Shown here: piece after piece, positions 52,163 to 60,467 of the stretch
How the letters are laid out: the number at the start of each line of letters is the position of its first letter
Numbering within the stretch: the first letter of the stretch is position 1
Assembly (NCBI GenBank): GCA_040752855.1
Contig: JBFMHP010000019.1
Coordinates: 1 to 64,000, forward strand
Source of the DNA: JBFMHP01 sp040752855
GTDB lineage: Bacteria; Pseudomonadota; Gammaproteobacteria; RBG-16-57-12
DNA: 64,000 nt
Direction of reading: 5' to 3'
Program-made: the position numbers and the translations under genes
Notes under the pieces: model-generated
Database searches by the model: none
Seen by the model: the letters and a program-made list of their open reading frames with translations, nothing else
What the model was told of the DNA's origin: nothing

Positions 52163-52636
52163 ATGACGATCGCTGCAACCCTGAAGAAGGCCTTGGAACA
52201 GCACGGAGTGCACTACGCACTCATTGCGCACCCCAAAACCGCCTCCAGCCGGGAGAGCGCCCGGGCGGCCCATGTCTATGAGGACCATATCGCCAAGGCG
52301 GTTATCGTGAAGGATGACCAAGGTTATGCCATGGTCATCATTCCGGGAGACCATTGGGTGAAGCTCGAGGCGCTGCACAAGGCGCTCGACCGCGACTTCG
52401 AATTCGCCACAGAAGAGGAAATCACCCGGCTGTTTCCAGACTGTCATCCGGGTGCGGTGCCGCCCATGGGAGTGGCGTATGGTCTCGAGACCTATTTGGA
52501 TGATGACCTGACCACGCTGGCGAATGTGTATTTCGAATCAGGCAATCACCGCCATCTCGTGCATGTCTCCGGCGAGGCGTTCCGCGCCCTCTGCGCCGGG
52601 GTCAGGCGCGGTCATTTCAGTCACAATGACACCTGA
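52163..52636 (+). CDS. YbaK/ProX-type aminoacyl-tRNA deacylase domain protein
   Basis: 157-residue single-domain protein of the YbaK/aminoacyl-tRNA-synthetase-associated family. The conserved Lys is in HIAKAVIVKDD (residues 40-51), and the GAVPPMGVAYGLETYLDDDL segment (about 95-114) is the GxxxP substrate loop. Relatives hydrolyse mischarged tRNA such as Ala- or Cys-tRNA-Pro. A clean GGAGG precedes its ATG. Substrate specificity is not predictable. Confidence 0.87.
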   Translation: MTIAATLKKALEQHGVHYALIAHPKTASSRESARAAHVYEDHIAKAVIVKDDQGYAMVIIPGDHWVKLEALHKALDRDFEFATEEEITRLFPDCHPGAVPPMGVAYGLETYLDDDLTTLANVYFESGNHRHLVHVSGEAFRALCAGVRRGHFSHNDT

Positions 52637-52642
52637 GAAGAT

Positions 52643-53221
52643 TCATAGCTGTTTCTTGATCGTCACCGCGCCGCGCAGCTCACCCGCCTTGTAACCGGTA
52701 GCCTTGTCGTGGGGGTGCTGCGCCTTGAGCGAGGCCTTGACCTCGTCCGGAATATCCTTGTCGCCGCCATGGCATTGCAGGCATTGGGGCTGCACGCCGA
52801 TGGCCTTCATAAAGCGGAAATACTTACCGCCCGGCTCATAGACGATCTCGGCGTGAACCAGCTGGTCCATGGCCGCGACTTCGTTGAGTTTTTGCTGGAA
52901 TTGCGCCAGTACCGTCTGTTCCCAGGCATCGGGGGTGCCCAGCATCGGATTCCGCACCCGCGTGCCGACCCGAGTCAATTTCACGCCATGCTCACGGGAG
53001 AGTTCCCCGGCAATGCGCGGCGCGATCTCGGAACAGGTCGTGATGGCGCTGACCGGCCCTCCGGCCTTCATCGCCGCTTGCATGTTCTCAGACAAACCGC
53101 CTGCGAACGTCTTGGTGATGCCGGCCGCTTCTTGTTTGAGCGCTTCCAGCTCCGGCTCCGCTGCCGATGCGTGCGCCATGCCCAACAGAAACAATGAGAT
53201 AGTTGTTGATATTCTTTTCAT
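52643..53221 (-). CDS. DUF3365 haem-binding periplasmic protein
   Basis: 192-residue exported protein. A signal peptide ends near ASA at residue 20. A helical region with SAITTCSEIAPRIAGELSREHG follows, and CLQCHGGDKDIP near residue 146 is a CxxCH c-type haem site. The family (DUF3365, Tll0287-like) is thought to sense redox state or gases. Here it stands alone and converges on the YbaK gene, with only a few bases between the two stops. Confidence 0.83.
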   Translation of the reverse strand: MKRISTTISLFLLGMAHASAAEPELEALKQEAAGITKTFAGGLSENMQAAMKAGGPVSAITTCSEIAPRIAGELSREHGVKLTRVGTRVRNPMLGTPDAWEQTVLAQFQQKLNEVAAMDQLVHAEIVYEPGGKYFRFMKAIGVQPQCLQCHGGDKDIPDEVKASLKAQHPHDKATGYKAGELRGAVTIKKQL

Positions 53222-53264
53222 GCGCTCATTCCGCCTTTGGTGGATTGGTAGTGAAATTATAGTA

Positions 53265-53282
53265 TATTAGCGATATCTAATA
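53265..53282. promoter_or_regulatory. Inverted repeat in the toxin-antitoxin promoter region
   Basis: TATTAG and CTAATA form a perfect inverted repeat around six bases (53265-53282), between the DUF3365 gene and the antitoxin gene. The surroundings are A/T-rich, as expected of a divergent promoter. Confidence 0.4.
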
Positions 53283-53354
53283 ATCGGTCAAGCGGCTTTG
53301 CCCTCGGAGCACTGTTCGGTCACCAGCTCAAACAAATTGCAAAAAATCCGATAA

Positions 53355-53379
53355 TGAACTATACATTAAATATGGTTCA
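53355..53379 (+). promoter_or_regulatory. Candidate operator of the Xre-RES pair
   Basis: TGAACTATA and TATGGTTCA form a 9-base inverted repeat with one mismatch around a seven-base spacer, 17 bases before the antitoxin start. This is the usual place for an autoregulatory antitoxin operator. Confidence 0.5.
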
Positions 53380-53396
53380 CTTCCGGATTCAGTACG

Positions 53397-53804
53397 ATGT
53401 TAGTAGCCGACCACCGCAGACTCCCCTCCAGCCCAGGCCGCTATTCCGAGGCCGACAAGGCGCAGGCCGGCCTGACCGCTTTTTTCTCCATCGCCGAGGA
53501 ATGGCAGCTGGACAACGAGCAACAGCGGATTCTGTTGGGAGCCCCGGGCCGCACCACCTTCTTTGAATGGAAAAAAAAGAAGAAAGGCAATGTCTCGCGA
53601 GATGTGCTGGACCGCCTGAGTTACATCCTCGGGATCTACAAGGCCCTGCACATCCTGTTCTCCGATCACACCGCCCGTGAATGGCTCAGGAATCCCAACA
53701 AAGACCCGTTGTTCAGCGGCAAGTCCCCGCTGGAATATATGCTCAGCGGCCACCTCGTCGCCCTCGCGGATGTACGCCGTTATCTCGACTGGGCCCGCGG
53801 CTGA
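53397..53804 (+). CDS. Xre/MbcA/ParS-type antitoxin
   Basis: 135-residue antitoxin. The first part (about 20-85) is an Xre-like helix-turn-helix for DNA binding. The second (ALHILFSDHTAREWLRNPNKDPLFSGKSPLEYMLSG) is the MbcA/ParS toxin-binding domain with its W-L-x-N-P and PLEYM pattern. It neutralises the RES toxin encoded directly behind it (stop and start overlap as TGATG). No good ribosome site precedes the ATG, so the exact start is less certain than the family. Confidence 0.9.
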   Translation: MLVADHRRLPSSPGRYSEADKAQAGLTAFFSIAEEWQLDNEQQRILLGAPGRTTFFEWKKKKKGNVSRDVLDRLSYILGIYKALHILFSDHTAREWLRNPNKDPLFSGKSPLEYMLSGHLVALADVRRYLDWARG

Positions 53805-54511
53805 TGACCCTGCCGATTCCGCCGCTCGCGCGGCCGCGCGGTAAACAATATCGCATCATCTCCACGCGCTATCCTCCGATCGATTTCTTTGAAAAACACG
53901 TGCCGCCCGATCTGCTCGGCCCGCTCTGGGAACTGGAGGCGCAGACCAACCCGCGCCTGATGCTGGAGACCGGCGACATCGGGCTGGTCGCCGCAGAAGA
54001 CCGAGTCTCCGGCCCCGGCGCCAGCATCGTGATGGCCGCGTTTACCCATATCGATCACAAGACTCGTTTCGGTGATGGCACCTTCGGGGTGTATTACGCC
54101 GGCCGTTCGTTGGAGACCGCGATCCGCGAGACCGTGCATCACCGCCAGATCATCGCCAGCGACGCCGGTCTCGGCCCGGATGAGTTCAGCATGCGTGTGT
54201 GGGTGGGCGAGATCAAAAAACCGCTGCATGATGTGCGCGGCAATGGTTATGAAGTTTTGCACGATCCCGAACCACGCCCGGAGAATCACCCCATCGCCCA
54301 GGCTTTCGCCAAGATGCTGCGCAGCCAAGATTCCTGGGGCATCATCTATCGCAGCGTGCGCCACCCAGGCGGCCAATGCATTGCAGCGTTGCGACCGCCC
54401 GCTGTGTCCTTGCCCACGCACAGCGCCCACTTGGTCTATGTTTGGAATGGAGAGAAGGTCACCCACGTCTATGAACGATCGGAGCCGATCCTGTCGTTTG
54501 GTGATGCGTAG
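53804..54511 (+). CDS. RES-domain toxin
   Basis: 235-residue RES-domain protein. Its characteristic conserved Arg is in RIISTRYPP and its Glu in YYAGRSLETAIRETVHH. Later come DSWGIIYRSVRHPGGQC and ALRPPAV. RES toxins degrade or phosphorolyse NAD+. The ATG overlaps the antitoxin stop by one base, showing coupled translation; a longer frame upstream is rejected. Its TAG stop is also the first base triplet of the palindromic repeat that follows. Confidence 0.9.
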   Translation: MTLPIPPLARPRGKQYRIISTRYPPIDFFEKHVPPDLLGPLWELEAQTNPRLMLETGDIGLVAAEDRVSGPGASIVMAAFTHIDHKTRFGDGTFGVYYAGRSLETAIRETVHHRQIIASDAGLGPDEFSMRVWVGEIKKPLHDVRGNGYEVLHDPEPRPENHPIAQAFAKMLRSQDSWGIIYRSVRHPGGQCIAALRPPAVSLPTHSAHLVYVWNGEKVTHVYERSEPILSFGDA

Positions 54512-54564
54512 GAGCGAGCCCTGCTCGCGAATAGCCGGCAATCGCCTGCAGGGCAGGCTCCTAC
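54508..54564. repeat. REP-like palindromic element
   Basis: GTAGGAGCGAGCCCTGC and GCAGGGCAGGCTCCTAC form a 17-base inverted repeat with two mismatches around a shorter CTCGCGA-containing core. The half resembles the GTAGGAGCGAGC...GCTCGCGA type of repetitive extragenic palindrome common in gammaproteobacteria. It begins one base before the toxin stop codon TAG. No REP-associated transposase is in the window. Confidence 0.75.
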
Positions 54565-54647
54565 ACAAAGATCTGATTTGACGAAATACATTTGACCACA
54601 GGTTAATAGAGTCATTTCCAACCGCTCAACGACATATAACCACGACC

Positions 54648-55772
54648 ATGGACTATCACTCGGAATTCCCGCTCGACCCAGAGATTCTCTATCTCAACCA
54701 CGCCGCCGTCGCGCCGTGGCCTAAACGCACCGCCGAGGCAGTGCAAGCCTTCGCCGAAGAAAACATTCATCGCGGCGCGCAAAATTATCCGGCGTGGATC
54801 AAGGCCGAAATGGCCTTGCGCATGAGTCTGCGCCAGCTGCTCAATGCACCGTCGGTCAATGATATCGCACTGATGAAAAACACCTCGGAAGCGCTTTCTG
54901 TCGTTGCCTATGGCCTGGAATGGCAACGCGGCGACAACATCGTCACCAGCAATGAAGAATTTCCCTCCAACCGCATCGTCTGGGAGTCGTTGGCCGCGCA
55001 AGGCGTGGAACTGCGCCAGGCCGATCTGCACACGGCGGAGTCGCCCGAAGACGCGCTGATTGCTCTGATCGATGAAAACACCCGCTTGCTCACGATCAGC
55101 TCGGTGCAATATGCTTCGGGCCTGCGCATGGATCTGGAACGCTTGGGACGTTATTGCCGCGAACACGGCGTATTATTTTGCGTTGATGCCATTCAAAGCA
55201 TCGGCGCGCTGCAATTCGATGTGCAGGCCATCCACGCCGATTTCGTCATGGCCGACGGACACAAATGGATGCTCGGCCCGGAGGGTCTGGCCGTATTTTA
55301 TTGCCGCGCAGAACTGCGCGAACGGCTGAAACTCTATCAATACGGCTGGCACATGGTCGAGGATGTCGGCAATTACAATACCAAACAGTGGACGCCCGCC
55401 GGCTCCGCGCGCCGCTTCGAATGCGGCAGCCCAAACATGCTGACCATCCATGCCCTGCTCGCCTCTCTCTCCGTCCATCACGAACTTGGGATGGCGCGGA
55501 TCGAACAGGAACTGCTCGACAATACCGCCTATCTCATCGAACTCATCGATAACGAAAGCACGCTGGACGTCATCTCTGCGCGGCAGCCCGGCCGTTACGC
55601 CGGCATCGTCACCTTCCGCCACAAACACATCGAACCGGCGATACTCCACCAAAACCTTCTGCGGCAAGGGGTCATCTGCGCGCAGCGCGGCGGCGGGGTA
55701 CGCTACTCGCCGCATTTCTACAATTCGCGGGAACTGCTGGAGCGGGCCGTAAAACTCGCGGCAGCGGGATGA
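54648..55772 (+). CDS. Class V aminotransferase-fold PLP enzyme
   Basis: 374-residue enzyme resembling cysteine-desulfurase and isopenicillin-N-epimerase-like proteins. Its PLP lysine is in ADGHKWMLGPEGLAVFY near residue 206, and VLFCVDAIQSIGALQFDVQ supplies the PLP-ring Asp. LYLNHAAVAPWP at the start binds the substrate carboxylate in relatives. The C-terminal GGGVRYSPHFYNS ends the small domain. The role is not fixed; desulfurase, kynureninase-like and racemase functions all occur in the fold. The mobile Cys of desulfurases is not obvious. It stands alone. Confidence 0.82.
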   Translation: MDYHSEFPLDPEILYLNHAAVAPWPKRTAEAVQAFAEENIHRGAQNYPAWIKAEMALRMSLRQLLNAPSVNDIALMKNTSEALSVVAYGLEWQRGDNIVTSNEEFPSNRIVWESLAAQGVELRQADLHTAESPEDALIALIDENTRLLTISSVQYASGLRMDLERLGRYCREHGVLFCVDAIQSIGALQFDVQAIHADFVMADGHKWMLGPEGLAVFYCRAELRERLKLYQYGWHMVEDVGNYNTKQWTPAGSARRFECGSPNMLTIHALLASLSVHHELGMARIEQELLDNTAYLIELIDNESTLDVISARQPGRYAGIVTFRHKHIEPAILHQNLLRQGVICAQRGGGVRYSPHFYNSRELLERAVKLAAAG

Positions 55773-55934
55773 CCACACTGCAGCAATTACAACGTATAAA
55801 TTTATTTTGAAATTTCGCTTTATTTGTACGCAGAAGTTCTTAGAATTATGACTTAGCGATTTACTAAGAGATGCAGCGGCCGAGTCGCGGAAGGGAATCG
55901 GCAGCGCGTATTATGGCTTCATGGGGAGGAATCA

Positions 55935-57122
55935 ATGTTCAAGGTTAGATCATTCGGGCGCGTCATCTCGGTATGCGCTGTTCTCACCGGCTTGGTTTTG
56001 ATCGGTGGGTGCGGCAAGGAGGCCAACCAGCACGGCGCCGCCCCGCCCCCGCCGCCGGTCAGCGTGGCCGAGGTGATCGTGCGCGATGTCGTGCCTTCGG
56101 ATGTCTTCAACGGCCGCATCGAGGCGGTGGAAAGCGTGCAGCTTCGTCCGCAAGTCGGCGGTGTGATCGAGCAGGTGCGTTACCGCGAGGGCGACATCAT
56201 CAAGAAGGGCGAGCTGCTCTTTGTCATCGACCAGCGCCCGTTTCGCGCCGATCTCGAACGCGCCGAGGCGGAATTGGCGCGGGCCAATGCGCAGGCGAAT
56301 CTCGCCCGCATGGAACGCCAGCGCGCCGTCGATCTGTACGCGCGCAAGCTGATCTCCACGGAAGAGCACGATCAACGGCTCGCCACTGAGGCGCAAGCCG
56401 ATGCCAATGTGCGAGCGGCGGAAGCGGCGGTTCGGCTGGCCCGCCTGGATCTGGAATACACCCGCATCCGTGCGCCGATCACCGGACGCACCGGCCGGGC
56501 ATTGTTCACGGTGGGCAATCTGGTGGCCTCCGAACCCACCCCCGATGTGCTGACCACCATCGTATCCCTCGATCCCGTGTATGTGTATTTCGACAGCGAT
56601 GAACTCACCTATCTGCGCCATGCCGGCAGCGCCCGGCAAGCGGAAGGCAAGGACAAGGGACCGGTGGTGTTCGTAAGTGTCGGCAACGAAGCGGATTTTC
56701 CCCGCAAGGGATACGTCGATTTTGTCGACAACCAAGTCGACCCGCGCACCGGCACTATTCGGCTGCGCGCCGTCTTGGAAAACAAAGATTATCAGCTGAC
56801 CCCCGGCCAATTCGCCCGCATCAAACTGTTGGCCAGCGCGCCGGTGCAGGCGGTATTGATCGACGACAAGGCGATCCTGACGGATCAGGATCGAAAGTAT
56901 GTCTATGTGCTCGGCCCCGAAAATCGCGCCATGCGCCGCGACATCCAGATCGGCCAGGTCTACGAAGGCCTGCGCAACGTGATCAGCGGACTCGAAGCGG
57001 GTGAGAAGATCATCGTCCACGGCGTGCAAAAGGTCTTTTTCCCCGGCATGCCGGTCACTCCTCAAATGATCACCATGGGTGATCCGCCCCCCGCCCCCCC
57101 GGGACCGCCGGCGGGACATTGA
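55935..57122 (+). CDS. RND efflux periplasmic adaptor lipoprotein (AcrA/MexA-like)
   Basis: 395 residues. The signal peptide ends at the lipobox IGGC near residue 26, so it is lipid-anchored. The RND adaptor order is clear: lipoyl half (VQLRPQVGGVIEQVRYREGDIIKKGELLFVIDQ), a helical hairpin (about 95-165), the second lipoyl half (YTRIRAPITGRTGRALFTVGNL), a beta-barrel and a membrane-proximal domain. A Pro-rich tail (about 385-394) ends the chain. The stop lies 22 bases before the pump ATG. It connects the pump to a TolC-type channel that is not in this window. Confidence 0.95.
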   Translation: MFKVRSFGRVISVCAVLTGLVLIGGCGKEANQHGAAPPPPPVSVAEVIVRDVVPSDVFNGRIEAVESVQLRPQVGGVIEQVRYREGDIIKKGELLFVIDQRPFRADLERAEAELARANAQANLARMERQRAVDLYARKLISTEEHDQRLATEAQADANVRAAEAAVRLARLDLEYTRIRAPITGRTGRALFTVGNLVASEPTPDVLTTIVSLDPVYVYFDSDELTYLRHAGSARQAEGKDKGPVVFVSVGNEADFPRKGYVDFVDNQVDPRTGTIRLRAVLENKDYQLTPGQFARIKLLASAPVQAVLIDDKAILTDQDRKYVYVLGPENRAMRRDIQIGQVYEGLRNVISGLEAGEKIIVHGVQKVFFPGMPVTPQMITMGDPPPAPPGPPAGH

Positions 57123-57144
57123 TGGATATGAGGAGCGAGCAGCG

Positions 57145-60100
57145 ATGAAGGATTTTTCCCGTTTTTTTGTCGACCGCCCGATCTTCGCGGCGGTGTTGTC
57201 GATCCTGATCTTCACGGCCGGTTTGATCGCCGTACCCTTGCTGCCGGTGACGGAATATCCCGAGGTGATACCGCCGACCGTCACGGTGCGCGCGGTCTTT
57301 CCCGGCGCCAATCCCAAGGTGATCGCCGAGACCGTGGCCACACCGTTGGAGGAGGCGATCAACGGCGTCGAGAACATGATGTACATCAAGTCGGTGGCCG
57401 GTAGCGATGGCGTGTTGGCGATGACGGTGACCTTCAAGCCCGGCACCGATGCGGACTTGGCCCAGGTGCACGTGCAGAACCGCGTCAGCCAGGCCAGCGC
57501 CCGCTTGCCCGAGGAAGTGCGGCGCTTAGGCGTAACGACGCAAAAGCGCTCCATCAATCTCACCATGGTCGTGCACCTGCGCTCGCCCAACGGCACCTAT
57601 GACACCACCTATCTGCGCAACTACGCGGTGCTGCACATCAAGGATCAACTCGCGCGCATCCCGGGTGTCGGCGATGCGTTGATCTTCGGGGCCGGCGACT
57701 ACGCCATGCGGGTGTGGCTCGATCCCGCCAAGGTCGCCGCGCGCGGCTTGACCCCGGGCGATGTGGTCAATGCCATACGCAGCCAGAACATCCAAGTCTC
57801 CGCCGGGCAGATCGGCGCACCGCCGCAGGCAACGCCCGCGGAGCTGACCCTGTCGATCAACGCCAAGGGCCGTCTGGTGACGGAGCAGGAATTCGCCGAC
57901 ATCGTGGTCAAGGCCGGTGCCAATGGCGAGATCACCCGGCTAAGCGATGTCGCGCGGCTTGAGCTCGGCGCGGCCGATTATGCACTGCGCTCTCTGCTGG
58001 ACAATCAACAGGCCGTCGCCATCCCGATCATGCAGACGCCGGGGGCCAATGCCATCGAGCTCTCCGACAATGTGCGGGCGAAGATGGCCGAACTCGCCCA
58101 GCGCTTCCCCGAGGACATGGCATGGCAAGTGGTGTATGACCCGACGATCTTCGTGCGCGATTCGATCGAGGCGGTTGTCACCACCTTGCTCGAAGCGGTA
58201 TTGCTGGTCGTGATCGTCGTGGTCTTGTTCCTGCAAACCTGGCGCGCTTCGATCATCCCGTTGATTGCGGTGCCGGTCTCGATCATCGGCACCTTCGCGG
58301 TACTGATGCTGCTCGGATTTTCGATCAATACGCTGACGCTGTTCGCCATGGTGCTGGCGATCGGCATCGTGGTCGATGACGCCATCGTCGTGGTGGAAAA
58401 CGTCGAGCGCAACATCGCCGCGGGACTACGGCCGATCGATGCGGCGCATCAAGCCATGCGCGAGGTCAGCGGGCCGATCATCGCCATCAGCCTGGTGTTG
58501 ATCGCCGTGTTCGTGCCGATGGCGTTTTTGTCCGGCGTGACCGGCCAGTTCTATCGCCAATTCTCGGTGACCATCGCGATTGCCACCGCCATCTCGGCCA
58601 TCAACTCGCTAACCCTCTCACCCGCGCTGGCGGCTGCGATACTCAAAGGCCACGATGAACCGCCCGACCGCTTCACCCGCATCATCAATGGCCTGTTCGG
58701 CTGGGTATTTCGCCCGTTTAACCGGTTCTTCCATCGCAGCTCGGAGGGTTATTCCACGACCGTCTCCCGTGTGCTGCATCACCGCCTGCCGATCTTCGCG
58801 GTGTATCTGCTGCTGATCGGCCTGACGTGGACACTGTTCAAGGCGGTGCCGGGCGGCTTCATCCCCACCCAGGACAAACTCTATCTGATCGGCGGCGTAA
58901 TGCTCCCGGAAGGTTCCTCGCTGGATCGCACCGAGGAGGTGGTGAAAAAAATCAGCTCGCTGGCGCTGTCCACCGAAGGCGTCTCGAATGCCGTGGGCTT
59001 TCCCGGCTTGAACACCTTGCAGTTCACCAACACACCCAACACCGGCACGATCTTTTTCCCGCTGAAGAGTTTTGATGAGCGCAGTCGGCCGGCTAGCGAG
59101 ATCGCCGCCGAACTGCAAGGCAAGATCTTCTCCCTCCAAGAGGCCTTTGGCTTCGCCATCATGCCCCCGCCGATACTCGGCCTTGGCACCGGCTCGGGTT
59201 ATTCCATGTATATTCAGGACCGTGCCGGCCTCGGCTATGGCGCACTGCAAGGCGCCGTGCAGCAGATGACCGGGGCGATCATGCAAGTGCCGGGGCTGAG
59301 TTTTCCGGTCTCTTCGTACAAGGCCAACGTGCCGCAACTCGACGTGGAGGTCGATCGCGTGAAGGCCCAGATGCAAGGCGTACCGTTGAACGAGCTGTTC
59401 AACACCTTGCAGATCTATCTGGGCTCGATGTACGTAAACGACTTCAATCGTTTCGGCCGCACCTATCAAGTCATCGCCCAGGCGGATGCGCCGTTTCGCG
59501 AGGATGCCAGCCAGATCGCCAATTTGAAAACGCGCAACCAAGCCGGCGAAATGGTGCCGATCGGCAGCCTGGTGAAGATCAGCCACACCTTTGGTCCCGA
59601 CCCGGTGATACGCTACAACGGCTATCCAGCCGCCGACCTGGTGGGCCAATCCGACCCGCATTTGATGTCTTCCGCCCAGGCCATGGCTGCGGTCAGCGGC
59701 ATCGCATCACAGGTATTGCCCAACGGCATGGGCTTCGAGTGGACCGATCTGAGCTACCAGCAGGCCACCCAAGGCAACGCCGCGCTGATCGTATTCCCCT
59801 TGTCGGTATTGCTGGTGTTCCTGGTGCTGGCCGCGCTCTATGAAAGCTGGACCTTGCCGCTGGCCATCATCCTGATCGTGCCGATGTGCGTCTTGTTCGC
59901 GCTGTTCGGGGTGTGGATCACCGACGGAGACAACAACATCTTCGTGCAGATCGGCCTGGCGGTGCTGATGGGACTGGCGTGTAAGAACGCGATCCTGATC
60001 GTGGAGTTTGCCCGCGAACTCGAGCTGCAAGGCAAAACGCCGCTGGAAGCCGCCATTGGCGCCTGCCGCCTGAGACTGCGCCCCATCATCATGACCTCGG

Positions 60101-60303
60101 TCGCCTTCATCGCTGGCGTGATCCCGATGGTCTTTGCCAGCGGTGCCGGCGCGGAAGTCCGCCACGTCATGGGCGTCACCGTATTCTCCGGCATGATCGG
60201 CGTCACCTTGTTCGGCCTGTTCCTGACACCGGTGTTTTACACCGGCTTACGGATGCTGGTGCTGAAACTACGGAAGAATGCCGCCAAAGAAAGCCTGTCC
60301 TAG
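57145..60303 (+). CDS. RND efflux transporter (AcrB/MexB-like)
   Basis: 1052 residues from the ATG at 57145, which has GAGGAGCG upstream. The earlier in-frame start at 57079 lies inside the adaptor gene and gives a Pro/Arg-rich non-homologous extension. Helix 1 follows MKDFSRFFVDRPIFAAV. The helix-4 relay VVDDAIVVVENVERN keeps both Asp residues, and helix 10 GLACKNAILIVEFAREL keeps the Lys, as in AcrB. It is a drug or lipid proton antiporter. Its TAG stop is part of the palindrome at 60301-60467. Confidence 0.96.
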   Translation: MKDFSRFFVDRPIFAAVLSILIFTAGLIAVPLLPVTEYPEVIPPTVTVRAVFPGANPKVIAETVATPLEEAINGVENMMYIKSVAGSDGVLAMTVTFKPGTDADLAQVHVQNRVSQASARLPEEVRRLGVTTQKRSINLTMVVHLRSPNGTYDTTYLRNYAVLHIKDQLARIPGVGDALIFGAGDYAMRVWLDPAKVAARGLTPGDVVNAIRSQNIQVSAGQIGAPPQATPAELTLSINAKGRLVTEQEFADIVVKAGANGEITRLSDVARLELGAADYALRSLLDNQQAVAIPIMQTPGANAIELSDNVRAKMAELAQRFPEDMAWQVVYDPTIFVRDSIEAVVTTLLEAVLLVVIVVVLFLQTWRASIIPLIAVPVSIIGTFAVLMLLGFSINTLTLFAMVLAIGIVVDDAIVVVENVERNIAAGLRPIDAAHQAMREVSGPIIAISLVLIAVFVPMAFLSGVTGQFYRQFSVTIAIATAISAINSLTLSPALAAAILKGHDEPPDRFTRIINGLFGWVFRPFNRFFHRSSEGYSTTVSRVLHHRLPIFAVYLLLIGLTWTLFKAVPGGFIPTQDKLYLIGGVMLPEGSSLDRTEEVVKKISSLALSTEGVSNAVGFPGLNTLQFTNTPNTGTIFFPLKSFDERSRPASEIAAELQGKIFSLQEAFGFAIMPPPILGLGTGSGYSMYIQDRAGLGYGALQGAVQQMTGAIMQVPGLSFPVSSYKANVPQLDVEVDRVKAQMQGVPLNELFNTLQIYLGSMYVNDFNRFGRTYQVIAQADAPFREDASQIANLKTRNQAGEMVPIGSLVKISHTFGPDPVIRYNGYPAADLVGQSDPHLMSSAQAMAAVSGIASQVLPNGMGFEWTDLSYQQATQGNAALIVFPLSVLLVFLVLAALYESWTLPLAIILIVPMCVLFALFGVWITDGDNNIFVQIGLAVLMGLACKNAILIVEFARELELQGKTPLEAAIGACRLRLRPIIMTSVAFIAGVIPMVFASGAGAEVRHVMGVTVFSGMIGVTLFGLFLTPVFYTGLRMLVLKLRKNAAKESLS

Positions 60304-60467
60304 CAGCCTGCTGGACTTAGGGGATCGTAGCGAGGATGGTGTGAAATCGAGGACAGTTTTTCGATCATTTGAGGCGAATAGTGGGCACTATTTAACGAAA
60401 ATGATCGAAAAAATGGACCGATTTCACACCACCGCAGTAGATTCCTCCTAAGTCCAACAGGCTGCTA
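60301..60467. mobile_element. MITE-like palindromic element spanning two stop codons
   Basis: The ends TAGCAGCCTG.TGGACTTAGG and CCTAAGTCCA.CAGGCTGCTA form a 21-base inverted repeat with one mismatch. A second, imperfect inner repeat follows (GTGTGAAATCG...TCGATCATTT), and at the centre AATAGTG GG CACTATT forms a hairpin. The element can thus fold almost completely. Both ends carry CTAG, consistent with a CTAG target duplication. The left TAG is the stop of the RND gene and the right TAG the stop of tatD on the other strand. It encodes no protein. Confidence 0.8.

Noticed and set aside
58618..59661. 347-codon minus-strand frame opposite the AcrB-like gene
   Set aside because: Shadow of the real plus-strand gene; no motif, and His/Gly/Asp-rich composition typical of antisense G/C-rich DNA.
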